DNA of 64,000 nt from JAFAGO01 sp031987605. GTDB taxonomy: Bacteria; Bacteroidota; Bacteroidia; Flavobacteriales; Weeksellaceae. The stretch covers positions 1-64,000 of the forward strand of contig DALZZF010000005.1 in the NCBI GenBank assembly GCA_031987605.1. The letters run 5' to 3'. Positions within the stretch are counted from its first letter, which is position 1; every line of letters starts with the position of its first letter. A program made the position numbers and the translations under genes. Below are positions 40,827 to 50,169 of this stretch, piece after piece. The notes beneath the pieces are model-generated. The model was not told where the DNA came from and ran no database searches. It saw only the letters and a program-made list of their open reading frames with translations.

Positions 40827-43400
40827 CTATTCAACGAGTTCAGGTTTCCGGTTTCTGTATAACCAGTAAACTCCTCCCAAACTCAAAACCAAAAATACTC
40901 CAAAAGCAATCATGGAAAATATTTTACCTTTTTCAATGACTTCCGGTTCAAAAATCATTTTAATCGTGTGATTTCCGGCAGGAACATGTACTGCTCTCAA
41001 CAGATAATCCGCTTTGATATAAGGAACTTCCTGATTATCGAGCAGCATTTTCCAGCCGTAAGGATAATATATTTCGGAAAATATTGCCAATTGCGGTGTT
41101 TTACTTTGCGTTTTCAACTCAATTTCATTGGGTTGATATTGGGTCAGGTTAATAAATGCGGTAGAATCTTTAGCAATGGTTTTCCCTTTCAGATAATCCT
41201 TATCTTCAGCACCAATTACAGCAATTTTCTTGGTATCAATTTCACCGATGAGATTAATTTCTTCATTTGGATTTTTAGCATATTGTACTTCAGATACAAA
41301 CCATGCATTTCCATTGGCATAAGGATTCGGAACGGCTTGCGGTTGCTGAACATCTCCGAAAATCATATATTTTGTGTTCAGCATATTCAGGATTTTCGGC
41401 ACTTTTACAGTATCCATCTGATAAAAATAATGATTGATGAGATCATCATATCTTCTCAGTTTCACTGCGTGATATCCGCCAATCGAAGATTTGAAATACG
41501 AAGTATTGGTTTCGCTGAAAGTTCCCAAAATCTGATTGTAAATGCGGTAGTGCGTTTTGTCTTTTTCAGCAATGGTTTCGAGCGTTTTGTTCACATTTGC
41601 GGTTTGCAGAATGGATTGCAGCGCAGGATTGTCGCCCACTTTTGATTCCAAAAGTTCGGATGTTTCCGTTTGAAAAGGATTGTCGGCGAACACTTTATCA
41701 ATAAAATTTTCATCATTCAGATAGCGTTTATCCACACTCCATAAATCGAATAAACTAACCAGTCCGATAATGATAAGGGCAATATTCTGAGATAATTTTT
41801 TCTTTAAACTGAAGAAAAGAACAGCGGCAACAAGAGCGACATACAGCATCGCTTTTAAAGCATCTGTCCGGAAAACTTTATAGCGTTCGTCCGCAAGAAA
41901 ATCCAGTAAATAGGGTGGAAGATAGGTTTTTTCTGCGGCAGTGGTGAACCCTAAAAGTGATTTTCCCAAAACAATCAACAGCAAAGTAATGCCCAGTACA
42001 GCGGAAGTTATATACAAAAGGATTTTCTGTTTGTATTCCGTGGTGAGAATGTTTTCAGCATTTACTTCCGTTTTTTCATTAGAGTTATAGAAACGGTATA
42101 AACCTAAAATTGCGATAAAAGGAAACAAGAGTTCAACGACCACTAAAATTGAAGACGGCGCACGGAATTTATTATAAAACGGTACAAAATTGATAAACAA
42201 ATCCGACAGGAATTGGAAATTTCTCCCCCATGCCAAACCAATCGTCAGAATGGAAGCCCCCAAAATCCAATATCTGTATTTTTTCCAGGCGAAGAAAAAC
42301 CCGAGAATGGCAAGGAAAATCACCACTGCACCCTGATATGCCGGTCCGGAAGTTCCTTCCTGATCACCCCAGTACGAAATTGAGGAAATGCCTTTCATCA
42401 GATTGTTCATTACTTTGTTGTATTCTTCCTCGGAGCTTACATTATCCACTACTTTTTGCTGGATTTGTGCACCAATTTCTTCTGCGCCTTTTTCCTGACT
42501 TGCACCGCCCATTAGCCTTGGAATAAACAGATTCAGGGTTTCCAGTTTTCCGTAACTCCACATCATCATGCTTTCTTTATCCATTCCGTTTTTCTCGGAA
42601 GACTGCTTTTCATTGGTCAGAATTTGCTTTCCGCGAACGGTTTCTTTGATGTATTCGGAATTCGCCATAATTCTTTGAGAATTCATCCCAACCCCGATAA
42701 TTGCTGCTGCTGCCACAATTCCCGATGAAATCAGAAAATGCTTTACCTCGGTTTTCTTCTGGATAACGCGAACCAGTTCCGAAAGGAACAAAAATCCGAG
42801 TGCGAGAAACAGATAATATGTCATTTGCGGATGGTTGGCTGCAATCTGAAGTCCCATAAAAAGTGTGGTCACGATAAATCCTATGATGTATTTTTTGCGG
42901 ATATACACCAAAAGAATTCCCGCCAAAAGCGGCGCGAAATAAGCAAGAGTATGAACTTTTCCGTTGTGTCCGGCAGCAATAATAATGTAAAAATAAGTGG
43001 ATAATCCAAAGAAAGTGGCACCGAGCAAAGCGTATTTCCAGTTGCGAACCGTAACCATTCCCAAAAGGAAAAATCCTGAAAACAGCATGAAAAGGTAATT
43101 CACAGGTTTCGGGAAAAGATTCAGGATAAAACTGTCGATATTTTTAATAATGTCGCCGCGAAACTGTGCGCCCATTTGATAAGTGGGCATTCCGCCAAAC
43201 ATCGAATCGCTCCAGTAGGTTTCTTTTCCGTTTTCGGCACGGTAATCCAAAAGCTCTTTTGCGCCACCTTTGTACTGCACAATATCGTGCTGAAAGAGTT
43301 GTTTTCCTGTAATTACAGGACTGGCATAAAAGTAAGCGATAATAATAAACAGGATTAAACTTCCCGCAATAAAAATTAGATTTCTGTTGTTTTTTAGCAT
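40827..43400 (-). CDS. YfhO-family multi-pass membrane protein
   Basis: An 857-residue membrane protein. About 12-13 membrane helices occupy roughly residues 5-560; a C-terminal soluble domain follows (from about 570) and a last helix near 830 (IFSMIAFGVFLVLSLGGVYWLY) ends it. The sequence DIVQYKGGAKELLDYR and the layout fit YfhO, which is linked to glycosylation of cell-surface polymers in Gram-positives and is widespread in Bacteroidota. Its substrate here is unknown. The glycosyltransferase gene follows it, with the repeat 40738-40826 between. Confidence 0.85.
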   Translation of the reverse strand: MLKNNRNLIFIAGSLILFIIIAYFYASPVITGKQLFQHDIVQYKGGAKELLDYRAENGKETYWSDSMFGGMPTYQMGAQFRGDIIKNIDSFILNLFPKPVNYLFMLFSGFFLLGMVTVRNWKYALLGATFFGLSTYFYIIIAAGHNGKVHTLAYFAPLLAGILLVYIRKKYIIGFIVTTLFMGLQIAANHPQMTYYLFLALGFLFLSELVRVIQKKTEVKHFLISSGIVAAAAIIGVGMNSQRIMANSEYIKETVRGKQILTNEKQSSEKNGMDKESMMMWSYGKLETLNLFIPRLMGGASQEKGAEEIGAQIQQKVVDNVSSEEEYNKVMNNLMKGISSISYWGDQEGTSGPAYQGAVVIFLAILGFFFAWKKYRYWILGASILTIGLAWGRNFQFLSDLFINFVPFYNKFRAPSSILVVVELLFPFIAILGLYRFYNSNEKTEVNAENILTTEYKQKILLYITSAVLGITLLLIVLGKSLLGFTTAAEKTYLPPYLLDFLADERYKVFRTDALKAMLYVALVAAVLFFSLKKKLSQNIALIIIGLVSLFDLWSVDKRYLNDENFIDKVFADNPFQTETSELLESKVGDNPALQSILQTANVNKTLETIAEKDKTHYRIYNQILGTFSETNTSYFKSSIGGYHAVKLRRYDDLINHYFYQMDTVKVPKILNMLNTKYMIFGDVQQPQAVPNPYANGNAWFVSEVQYAKNPNEEINLIGEIDTKKIAVIGAEDKDYLKGKTIAKDSTAFINLTQYQPNEIELKTQSKTPQLAIFSEIYYPYGWKMLLDNQEVPYIKADYLLRAVHVPAGNHTIKMIFEPEVIEKGKIFSMIAFGVFLVLSLGGVYWLYRNRKPELVE

Positions 43401-43567
43401 ATAATAGTCTTTTCCGAAGTCGGGATTTTAGCTCTGAAATCGGGAGATTTTTTAGTTAATACAGAAGCTATTTCTCACAATAATTCTTCTTGTGCGAAAA
43501 TAGGAAATTATCTTCATCCTGAACTCATTCTGAATCTGAAACTTCAGTTGAATATTGATTTCCGGAC

Positions 43568-43607
43568 ACAAAAAACCCTTTCAGTTTTTTAATCTTGAAA
43601 GGGTTTT
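43568..43607 (-). terminator. Terminator of the DUF4834 gene
   Basis: Stem AAAACCCTTTC / GAAAGGGTTTT, T-rich on the minus strand, 6 bases beyond the stop codon at 43613. Confidence 0.75.
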
Positions 43608-43612
43608 GCAAA

Positions 43613-43837
43613 TTATTTCGTTTTTTCCTCCTTTATTTCTTCGTATTCTACGGTTTCGGCATCCCAGTTCAGTCCGTGTTTTCCGGATTTCAGTTTCTCT
43701 TTGGAAGAGGTTTGGGTTTGCTGTTGGCCGGGACTTTTCGGGAAGGTGTAAAATGCTTTGAAAAAAAGTCTTTTCAGAATATTCCACACGAAAAATACAA
43801 TGATTATGCTGAGGATAATTCCTAAGATGAATTTCAT
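43613..43837 (-). CDS. DUF4834 small membrane protein
   Basis: A 74-residue protein with one membrane helix at the N-terminus (FILGIILSIIIVFFVWNIL) and a charged tail (KHGLNWDAETVEYEEIKEE), the pattern of the Bacteroidota DUF4834 family. Function unknown. It lies 36 bases after the DUF6263 gene, so the two may be co-transcribed. Confidence 0.75.
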   Translation of the reverse strand: MKFILGIILSIIIVFFVWNILKRLFFKAFYTFPKSPGQQQTQTSSKEKLKSGKHGLNWDAETVEYEEIKEEKTK

Positions 43838-43872
43838 TTTTTACCTGCTTTTTAAGGTTATTGCTTTGTTAT

Positions 43873-44910
43873 TTATGGATTTACTTTCACGGTAGAGGTG
43901 CTTGAACTCTTCATGCTCTGCGATTGTTTTCCGTCCGACATGGTTTCGGTTTGGTTGGTTTTTACAGAAATATTCTGTTTTTGTACCCAACCGGTGTTCT
44001 GGTCAAGCGTGATGGTTCCGCTTTGGGAAAGTTCGGAGCTCATGCTGTGGGTAATTCCGTTTTGTGCATTTTTTTCTGTTTTCTTAGGAATTCCTCCGGA
44101 AACATTAATTTCTGCAATTCCGTTTCCTACACTTAACAGTTTATAAGTGGTGGTCAGTTTTACGCTTCCGTCCGGTGTAGCATTTTCGGTTTCGGTCCAG
44201 GTTTCCCCAACTTTTACGCCTTTTGCCGGAATCAATTTCAGGTTTTTGGTAAATTGTTCTTTAATGGAGGCTTCGCTGAAACTTTCTTTAAAACTGCTTT
44301 CAAATGCTTTTTTTTGTTTGGCATCTTTCAGAGTTCCGGCTACGGCAGCATTGATTTTTGTATAAATAGGATCAAATCCGGTAATGGAAACCACATCGCC
44401 GTTTTCTTTCATTTTCATCTGAAGTGTATTTCCGACTAATGCTTTTTGTACTTTATACATCATTTTCAGTTGCTCTTCTTTCGGTTCTGCTCCTTTTGTA
44501 TCTACGGTTACGGTTTGTCCGTTTGCGGTTTGGGTGCTTTTCTTTCCGAGAAGATTAATGGTGATGTCGTATACTCCGTTTTTAAAATCATTTACTTTGA
44601 AAGACATTTCGTCTCGGGTTTCGCTAGTTCCGGACTGCGATTGTCCGTTTGGAGCCGTGATGCTCTGTTTGTCCTGTTGAAGCGTAACCAAAGGGTAAGT
44701 TTTTCCTTTTTCCAGTTTGAATGATTGTTTGTAAACGCCCAAAGAATCATTAATTGCAGGAATTGCAACTACTTCTTTTATCGAATCTGAAGGAACTTCA
44801 ACGGTGATGGTTTTTCCGGTTTTGGGATCTACTTTGGTAACGGTTTGCGTTTCTTTTTTACAGGAAAGCATCGCTATGGAAACAAGCAATAATACTGTGA
44901 TTTTTTTCAT
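43873..44910 (-). CDS. DUF6263-family lipoprotein
   Basis: A 345-residue lipoprotein; the lipobox is SIAMLSC with the cysteine near residue 17, followed by KKETQTV. The rest is a repeat-rich beta protein with motifs such as VGETWTETENATPDGSVKLTTTYKLLS and many polar residues, matching the DUF6263 pattern. Function unknown. Expected at the outer membrane or periplasmic face. Confidence 0.8.
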   Translation of the reverse strand: MKKITVLLLVSIAMLSCKKETQTVTKVDPKTGKTITVEVPSDSIKEVVAIPAINDSLGVYKQSFKLEKGKTYPLVTLQQDKQSITAPNGQSQSGTSETRDEMSFKVNDFKNGVYDITINLLGKKSTQTANGQTVTVDTKGAEPKEEQLKMMYKVQKALVGNTLQMKMKENGDVVSITGFDPIYTKINAAVAGTLKDAKQKKAFESSFKESFSEASIKEQFTKNLKLIPAKGVKVGETWTETENATPDGSVKLTTTYKLLSVGNGIAEINVSGGIPKKTEKNAQNGITHSMSSELSQSGTITLDQNTGWVQKQNISVKTNQTETMSDGKQSQSMKSSSTSTVKVNP

Positions 44911-45023
44911 TAAATATAATTTTACTGTTTTTTTTCAGACAAAGCTGAATGAGTTTTACTCTTTTTTTGCGGCAATTCTCCTGCCAAAATTCTTAAAATT
45001 GAAAATCTGACACTCGGGAGAAT

Positions 45024-45767
45024 TTACAATCCGGTGTTTAATTTTTGTCTTACCGCTTCATAAAGTACCGCTCCGCAAGCCACGGAAACATTCAGAGATT
45101 GGGTTTTCCCTTCAATCGGAAGTTTTATTTTTTCATCGGAATGGTGCAAAACTTCTTTGGAAATTCCGGTTTCCTCATTTCCCATTACAATGGCGCAAGG
45201 TTGCGTGAAATCCACTTCGTAAATGAGTTTCTGTGCTTTTTCTGTGGATGCAAAAATCTGTATTCCGGATTGTTGAAGGAAATCAACGGTGTGCGCCAGA
45301 TTTTTTTCCTTACAGATTTTGATGTTGTAAATGGCACCAGCCGAAGTTTTTATTGCATCAGAATTAATCGGTGAAGCACCTTTTTCAGGGATAATTACGG
45401 CATCAATTCCCACGCATTCTGCGGTTCTGCAAATGGCACCAAAATTTCGCACATCGGTCAATCTGTCCAGAATCAAAAGAAATGGGGTTTTACCTTCCTC
45501 AAAAATTTGCGGCAGCACATCTTCAATTTTATAAAACGGAACATCCGAAATAAATGCCACCACACCTTGATGATTTTTACGGGTAAGCCGGTTCAGTTTT
45601 TCCACCGGAACATAGTTAGCACGAATGCCGTGTTTGGCGAGAAGTTTTTTCAGTTCTGCAATGTTTGGTCCTTGCAAACCGTTTTGCAGGAATATTTTGT
45701 CGATGGTTTTATCGGCTTCAATGGCTTCAATTACAGGGCGAAGCCCAAATATAAAGTCGTCTTTCAT
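45024..45767 (-). CDS. rlmB: 23S rRNA (guanosine-2'-O)-methyltransferase RlmB
   Basis: A 247-residue SpoU/TrmH-family methyltransferase. The N-terminal FIFGLRPVIEAIEADKTIDKIFLQNG is the RlmB substrate-binding domain. The knot region has DRLTDVRNFGAICRTAECVGIDAVI, GNEETGISKEVL and LPIEGKTQSLNVSVACGAVLYE. RlmB methylates G2251 in the peptidyl-transferase centre in E. coli; the exact target here is inferred. A heptad repeat lies just upstream. Confidence 0.93.
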   Translation of the reverse strand: MKDDFIFGLRPVIEAIEADKTIDKIFLQNGLQGPNIAELKKLLAKHGIRANYVPVEKLNRLTRKNHQGVVAFISDVPFYKIEDVLPQIFEEGKTPFLLILDRLTDVRNFGAICRTAECVGIDAVIIPEKGASPINSDAIKTSAGAIYNIKICKEKNLAHTVDFLQQSGIQIFASTEKAQKLIYEVDFTQPCAIVMGNEETGISKEVLHHSDEKIKLPIEGKTQSLNVSVACGAVLYEAVRQKLNTGL

Positions 45768-45776
45768 ATTATTGTC

Positions 45777-45804
45777 CGAAGTCGGAAGTTCGAGGTCGGA
45801 AGTT
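45777..45804. repeat. Heptad repeat upstream of rlmB
   Basis: Four heptads CGAAGTC, GGAAGTT, CGAGGTC, GGAAGTT lie 10 bases before the rlmB ATG. The unit is the same as in the menC and glycosyltransferase insertions. Confidence 0.8.
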
Positions 45805-45876
45805 TTAAAAATTAATTATTTAATGTTTATGCGAATAAGAAAATGCTAAATTTTTATTTTCTATTCTTGGACTGAA

Positions 45877-46347
45877 TCAGTATTTTTCACCAATAATGGC
45901 TCTTTTTTGCGCCATAATGTAGCCATAATGCAGGCTTTCATGCATATTGTTGAAAACGATGGCATCCTGAATGCTTTTCAAATCCATGCCAAAACTTGTG
46001 GTATACGGCGTGTAATCGGAAAAGAAATCGGCATCATAATCTTTCATCAGAATTTTTGAAGTTTCCGTCAGCAAAAAAGCCAGATCTTCCACTTCTGGAG
46101 ATTTTACGTTGAGGTTGGGCAAAGTTCCTTTTTTATAGGTTTCGATCCAGTATTTGTCTATTCTGAAGGGATTTCCGCTCAGATAGTAATGCAGCAATTG
46201 CTGTGTTGCCACACAATGCGCAATATTCCAGTAAATATTGTTGTTGAATCCGTCGGGAATTAAAAGTAAATCCTCAATTGGCGTTTCCTGAAGAATTTCC
46301 AAAAGGTTTCGGCGAACTTGGCGGTGTGCCAGAAAATGATAGTTCAT
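45877..46347 (-). CDS. DinB-family protein
   Basis: A 156-residue four-helix protein. The histidines in WNIAHCVATQQLL, MHESLHYGYIMAQKR and NMHES are the likely metal ligands. DinB-fold proteins are metal-binding and some transfer thiols; the substrate is not known. Promoter box at 46367-46374 gives it its own transcript. Confidence 0.85.
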   Translation of the reverse strand: MNYHFLAHRQVRRNLLEILQETPIEDLLLIPDGFNNNIYWNIAHCVATQQLLHYYLSGNPFRIDKYWIETYKKGTLPNLNVKSPEVEDLAFLLTETSKILMKDYDADFFSDYTPYTTSFGMDLKSIQDAIVFNNMHESLHYGYIMAQKRAIIGEKY

Positions 46348-46366
46348 TCTGTTCCGTTTTATAATG

Positions 46367-46374
46367 CAAAATTA
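46367..46374 (-). promoter_or_regulatory. -7 promoter box of the DinB-like gene
   Basis: TAATTTTG on the minus strand, 19 bases before the ATG at 46347. Confidence 0.55.
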
Positions 46375-46473
46375 CTCTAATTAACTGATAATGCCAAAGT
46401 TTTATTCTCTGCGCAAAATTGAAAGCAATAATATTTTGATCTGAGTTCGATTATTATGGATGGTAAACGTATC

Positions 46474-46600
46474 AGGAATGGGCTTTAACCCATTTTAGAA
46501 AGGATTTTGTTGATTGGCTTTAGCCAAAACTTAAAATAGGTTTTGGCTAAAGCCTTATTGAGATGTAAATTTTTGAAATCGGGCTAAAGCCCGACCCTAT
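46474..46600. repeat. GGCTTTAGCC-type mini-palindrome repeat
   Basis: Contains AATGGGCTTTAACCCATT, an ATTGGCTTTAGCC / GGCTAAAGCC pair and CGGGCTAAAGCCCG. Such GGCTNNAGCC palindromes in noncoding DNA are common in flavobacteria as I recall. Confidence 0.75.
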
Positions 46601-46619
46601 TGATTTGCTTAACTCATAT

Positions 46620-46883
46620 TAACCTGAGTTCGGGATAAGAAAACGTTCTAATACATTGATTTTTAATCAATTAATAATTTTATCGCAATGAAAGACAAAG
46701 AATTTTTTCATTTCTAAAATGTTTTTAAGAAATACAAAAGCCACTTCGTTTATAAAAGAAATACAAAACTTGTATTATTTCAATAAGTTTTACGGCTTTG
46801 TATGCCTTAAAATATTAAAAATCAAATCATTATTTTTTTTGTTTGACTTTGCATTTCAAAAAGATTATCCCGAATTGAGGTTA
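46620..46883. repeat. 264-bp element with 19-bp terminal inverted repeats (MITE-like)
   Basis: Ends TAACCTGAGTTCGGGATAA and, inverted, TAACCTCAATTCGGGATAA match at 17 of 19 bases. The 226-bp interior is AT-rich and non-coding. Length and ends fit a miniature inverted-repeat transposable element, or a solo remnant of a larger insertion sequence. I see no clear target-site duplication. Confidence 0.6.
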
Positions 46884-46941
46884 TATTAAATCAATGATTT
46901 GAAATTTTTCAAAAAGAATCGAACTCAGATTTTTAATCATT

Positions 46942-47127
46942 GTTGTCCGATAAAAAAATAAACAAATCGAAAAGCGCAATATTAATAGGATAAATGAACA
47001 GGTCGCTCCTTTGGAGCTTTGTTTTCACTGGCTGACTTTTTTCTATTAACAGTAAATCCCAATGGGATTAATACAGAGCTCCAGAGGAGCGACCTGTTCA
47101 TTTTATTTCTAATTTTTATCGGACAAC
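46942..47127. repeat. Composite dispersed repeat, copy B (short form)
   Basis: A 186-bp near-copy of 258-491, with GTTGTCCGATAAAAA at the left end and its complement at the right. It lacks the roughly 48-bp internal block present in copy A, as if deleted between two GAGCTCC-type direct repeats. Confidence 0.85.
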
Positions 47128-47302
47128 AATGATTTTTAATATATGTTTCCGAACATTCTTTCTTTACAGGATGAGAATTTGTGGAGAAGGCAATTTTTCA
47201 CTTCATGATATTTAACAAACTTTAACGCGCAATTGGTACAAAATATGTTGGCTGATGCGGGTATTTTATCGCAATTTTACAGATTATTTTTAGAAAACAC
47301 TT

Positions 47303-48307
47303 ATGTCAGAACTACGTCAGGCTGAAGATATCAGACAGCTTACAGAAAAAGTCAGAGAACAGAACTATTTTTTTACCATTCTGAAACAGGAAATCAATAA
47401 AGCGATTATTGGTCAGGAATACATGATTAATCGTTTGTTGATCGGGCTTTTGGGAAACGGGCATATTCTTTTGGAAGGTGTTCCGGGTTTGGCGAAAACC
47501 TTGGCGATTAAAACCTTGGCAGAAGCCGTTCACGGTGAATTTTCCAGAATCCAGTTTACCCCGGATTTATTGCCTGCAGATGTTGTCGGTACACAGATTT
47601 ACAATGTGAAAGACAATGATTTTTCCATAAAACGAGGACCGATTTTTGCCAATTTCGTTTTGGCAGATGAGATCAACAGGGCACCATCCAAAGTGCAGTC
47701 TGCGCTTTTGGAAGCCATGCAGGAAAAGCAGGTCACCATTGGTGATGAAACCATTCCGCTTCCCAAACCGTTTTTGGTATTGGCCACTCAAAATCCGATC
47801 GATCAGGAAGGAACTTATCTTTTGCCGGAAGCACAAAGCGACCGTTTTATGCTGAAATGCAAAATCGATTATCCCGAATTTGAAGATGAAAGAAAGGTCA
47901 TGCGTATGGTTTCCACCTCGGAAATACCGACTATTTCTCCTGTAATTTCTTTGGAAAATGTAATTGATGCAAAAAAATTAATCAACCAGATTTATCTGGA
48001 CGAAAAAATAGAAAAATATATTTTGGATATGGTTTTTGCCACCCGTTTTCCTGAAAAATATGGTCTTTCTGAGTTGAAAAATTACATCAGTTTCGGAGCT
48101 TCACCAAGAGCATCCATCAATCTTGCGATTGCTTCACGGGCAAATGCATTTCTGAACAACAGAGCATTTGTAATTCCTGAAGATGTAAAAGATATTGCAA
48201 AAGATGTTCTTCGCCACAGAATCGGGTTAACCTTTGAAGCGGAAGCAGAAGAAATCAATTCTGAAAATATTATTGACAAAATTCTTTCCAGAATTCAGGC
48301 TCCCTAA
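47303..48307 (+). CDS. MoxR-family AAA+ ATPase
   Basis: A 334-residue AAA+ chaperone-like ATPase. Walker A is EGVPGLAKTLAIKT, Walker B is FVLADEINRAPSKVQSALLEAMQEKQ (the aspartate and glutamate in ADEI), and sensor 1 is LATQNPIDQEGT. MoxR ATPases work with the VWA proteins in the same operon. It is the first gene of moxR-DUF58-(49258)-batA-batB-batC-batD, which are spaced by small gaps or overlaps. Part of the Bat aerotolerance operon. Confidence 0.95.
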   Translation: MSELRQAEDIRQLTEKVREQNYFFTILKQEINKAIIGQEYMINRLLIGLLGNGHILLEGVPGLAKTLAIKTLAEAVHGEFSRIQFTPDLLPADVVGTQIYNVKDNDFSIKRGPIFANFVLADEINRAPSKVQSALLEAMQEKQVTIGDETIPLPKPFLVLATQNPIDQEGTYLLPEAQSDRFMLKCKIDYPEFEDERKVMRMVSTSEIPTISPVISLENVIDAKKLINQIYLDEKIEKYILDMVFATRFPEKYGLSELKNYISFGASPRASINLAIASRANAFLNNRAFVIPEDVKDIAKDVLRHRIGLTFEAEAEEINSENIIDKILSRIQAP

Positions 48308-48326
48308 TCTTTTTAATCCGCCATTC

Positions 48327-48358
48327 TTACATTGTTAGATTGATACATTGCTACATTG
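48327..48358. repeat. Period-8 repeat between moxR and DUF58
   Basis: Four 8-bp units: TTACATTG, TTAGATTG, ATACATTG, CTACATTG. Confidence 0.75.
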
Positions 48359-48368
48359 AATAACGCCC

Positions 48369-49232
48369 ATGGAAATAAAAGATATTGTAAAAAAAGTAAA
48401 ACAGATAGAAATCCGCACACGCAAGAAAACGGAAGCTTCCTTGATGGGTCAATATCACAGTGCTTTTAAAGGGCAAGGAATGACGTTTTCCGAAGTTCGG
48501 CAATATCAGTTTGGCGATGACATCCGGAGAATCGACTGGAATAAAACCGCACGCTTCCGGGAACCTTACGTGAAAATTATGGAGGAAGAACGGGAGTTAA
48601 CTGCCATTTTGATGGTTGATATTTCCGCTTCTATGAACTATGGAACCAAAACCGCTCTTAAACGCGAATATGTAGCCGAAATCTGTGCAAGCATCGGGTT
48701 TTCAGCGGTAGGAAATAACGATAAAGTCGGGCTTATTCTTTTTGCCGATAAAGTATACAAAGTAATTCCGCCCCAAAAAGGCAGAAAACACATTCTTTCC
48801 ATTCTTGCGCAAATCCTTACTTCGGATTATGTGCCGGCAGAAACCAATGTTGATGCGGCTTTGCAGTATATGATGAACGTTTTTAAAAAGAAATCCTTCG
48901 TCTTTATTTTTTCTGATTTTGAAGATGGGTTTGATCCCAAAATTCTCAGAGTGGCATCCAACAAAAATACACTTCTTGCCATGCGGATTTATGATGAAAA
49001 AGACAATGAAATTCCGGATGTCGGGTATACACTCTTTACCGATTCGGAAACCGGAAAACAGGTTTGGGCAAATACTTCGAGTGCACGATGGAGATATAAT
49101 TTTGCAGAAGAACAAAAGCAGAAACTAAAGCAAATCCGCGAAGATTTTGAAAACGCAAGCGCAGGTTTTCTGAATTTCGGAACCGGCGAAGATTATGCGC
49201 GGCAACTGTACCAGTATTTCCAGAGAAAATAA
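48369..49232 (+). CDS. DUF58 protein with VWA-like MIDAS
   Basis: A 287-residue protein of the DUF58 family, conserved beside MoxR. VDISASMNYG is a MIDAS (DxSxS) motif, and RRIDWNKTARFREPYVK is the DUF58 signature. It probably binds a metal and partners MoxR on a substrate protein. Second gene of the Bat operon, 61 bases after moxR. Confidence 0.92.
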   Translation: MEIKDIVKKVKQIEIRTRKKTEASLMGQYHSAFKGQGMTFSEVRQYQFGDDIRRIDWNKTARFREPYVKIMEEERELTAILMVDISASMNYGTKTALKREYVAEICASIGFSAVGNNDKVGLILFADKVYKVIPPQKGRKHILSILAQILTSDYVPAETNVDAALQYMMNVFKKKSFVFIFSDFEDGFDPKILRVASNKNTLLAMRIYDEKDNEIPDVGYTLFTDSETGKQVWANTSSARWRYNFAEEQKQKLKQIREDFENASAGFLNFGTGEDYARQLYQYFQRK

Positions 49233-49257
49233 ATTTTAAAACAGACGAAAAAGATTC

Positions 49258-50169
49258 GTGATTATCACATTGAAAAAAATACTATTTCTTATTATCATTT
49301 CCTTTAGCAGCCTTGGTTTTGCGCAGACTTTAGGTTCAAATCTGGATAAAAAAACTTTAGCATTAGGAGAAGTCGGAACCTTTAAAGTTTCCGTATTCGA
49401 CCTGCAGGGAAAAGATGTGGTTTCCGCACCGAAAAACGAGTTGCTTCCTTTTCATTTTGAAGAAATAAAAGACAGCATCAGCAAAACGCCGGAGGTTTAC
49501 GAGCGTGTTATTCAGTTTCAGGTTTTTGAAGAAGGCACATTTAAAATCCCGGCACTGGATTTTAAAATCGGTGGCGAACTTTTCCATACCGTTCCTTACG
49601 AAATTGAAGTCGTGAATACGGCACAAAAAGGCGATCAGATTAATGATATTATGCAGAATAAAGAGGTGAACCTCAGTGCAAAAGATTATTGGGATTTGTA
49701 TAAATGGTATGTGCTTGGTTTTCTGATTTTTGTAGCCGTCGTTTTCCTTATTTATCAATTGCTGAAATATGCAAAAAGAAGGAAAAATTCGCCGGTGGTG
49801 ATGACCAACAAAACCTTAAAAGCACTCGATCAGCTCAAGAAAAAGAAATACATCGAAAGCGGAAATTCCCGTGCATTTTATGTGGAACTGATTGAGATTA
49901 CCCGTGATTTCCTTACTAAACAATATCATATTCCGGCAGATGTGCTGTTGAGCGATGATCTGATTGATGTAATGAAAAGCCATAATACCATTTCCCCGGA
50001 AAATGAAAAAACGGTGGAAGAGGTGCTGCTGCGCGGAGATTTGGTGAAGTTTGCCAAAACACTTCCCGATCAGCTCATGATGGAAAAAGACTGGAAAGAC
50101 ATTCGCGAATTTGTGAAACGTTCTTCCAAAGATTTAGAATTTGAAAACCTGATCCGTAAAGATGTTTAA
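49258..50169 (+). CDS. Bat-operon membrane protein with N-terminal beta domain
   Basis: A 303-residue protein with a signal segment (KKILFLIIISFSSLGFAQ), an extracytoplasmic beta-rich domain (residues 20-125), one membrane helix (YVLGFLIFVAVVFLIYQLL, about 150-168) and a cytoplasmic helical domain. Proteins of this layout sit between DUF58 and BatA in Bacteroidota and are distantly BatD-like. The GTG at 49258 starts 26 bases after DUF58, and the stop overlaps the batA start by 8 bases. No symbol is assigned. Confidence 0.8.
   Translation: MIITLKKILFLIIISFSSLGFAQTLGSNLDKKTLALGEVGTFKVSVFDLQGKDVVSAPKNELLPFHFEEIKDSISKTPEVYERVIQFQVFEEGTFKIPALDFKIGGELFHTVPYEIEVVNTAQKGDQINDIMQNKEVNLSAKDYWDLYKWYVLGFLIFVAVVFLIYQLLKYAKRRKNSPVVMTNKTLKALDQLKKKKYIESGNSRAFYVELIEITRDFLTKQYHIPADVLLSDDLIDVMKSHNTISPENEKTVEEVLLRGDLVKFAKTLPDQLMMEKDWKDIREFVKRSSKDLEFENLIRKDV

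Larger units (their letters stand above)
46439..46930. repeat. Nested inverted-repeat segment (outer)
   Basis: A perfect 14-bp inverted repeat, ATCTGAGTTCGATT at 46439-46452 and its complement at 46917-46930, encloses the two inner repeats below. The whole is part of a 955-bp gene-free region with no supported reading frame. Confidence 0.65.
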
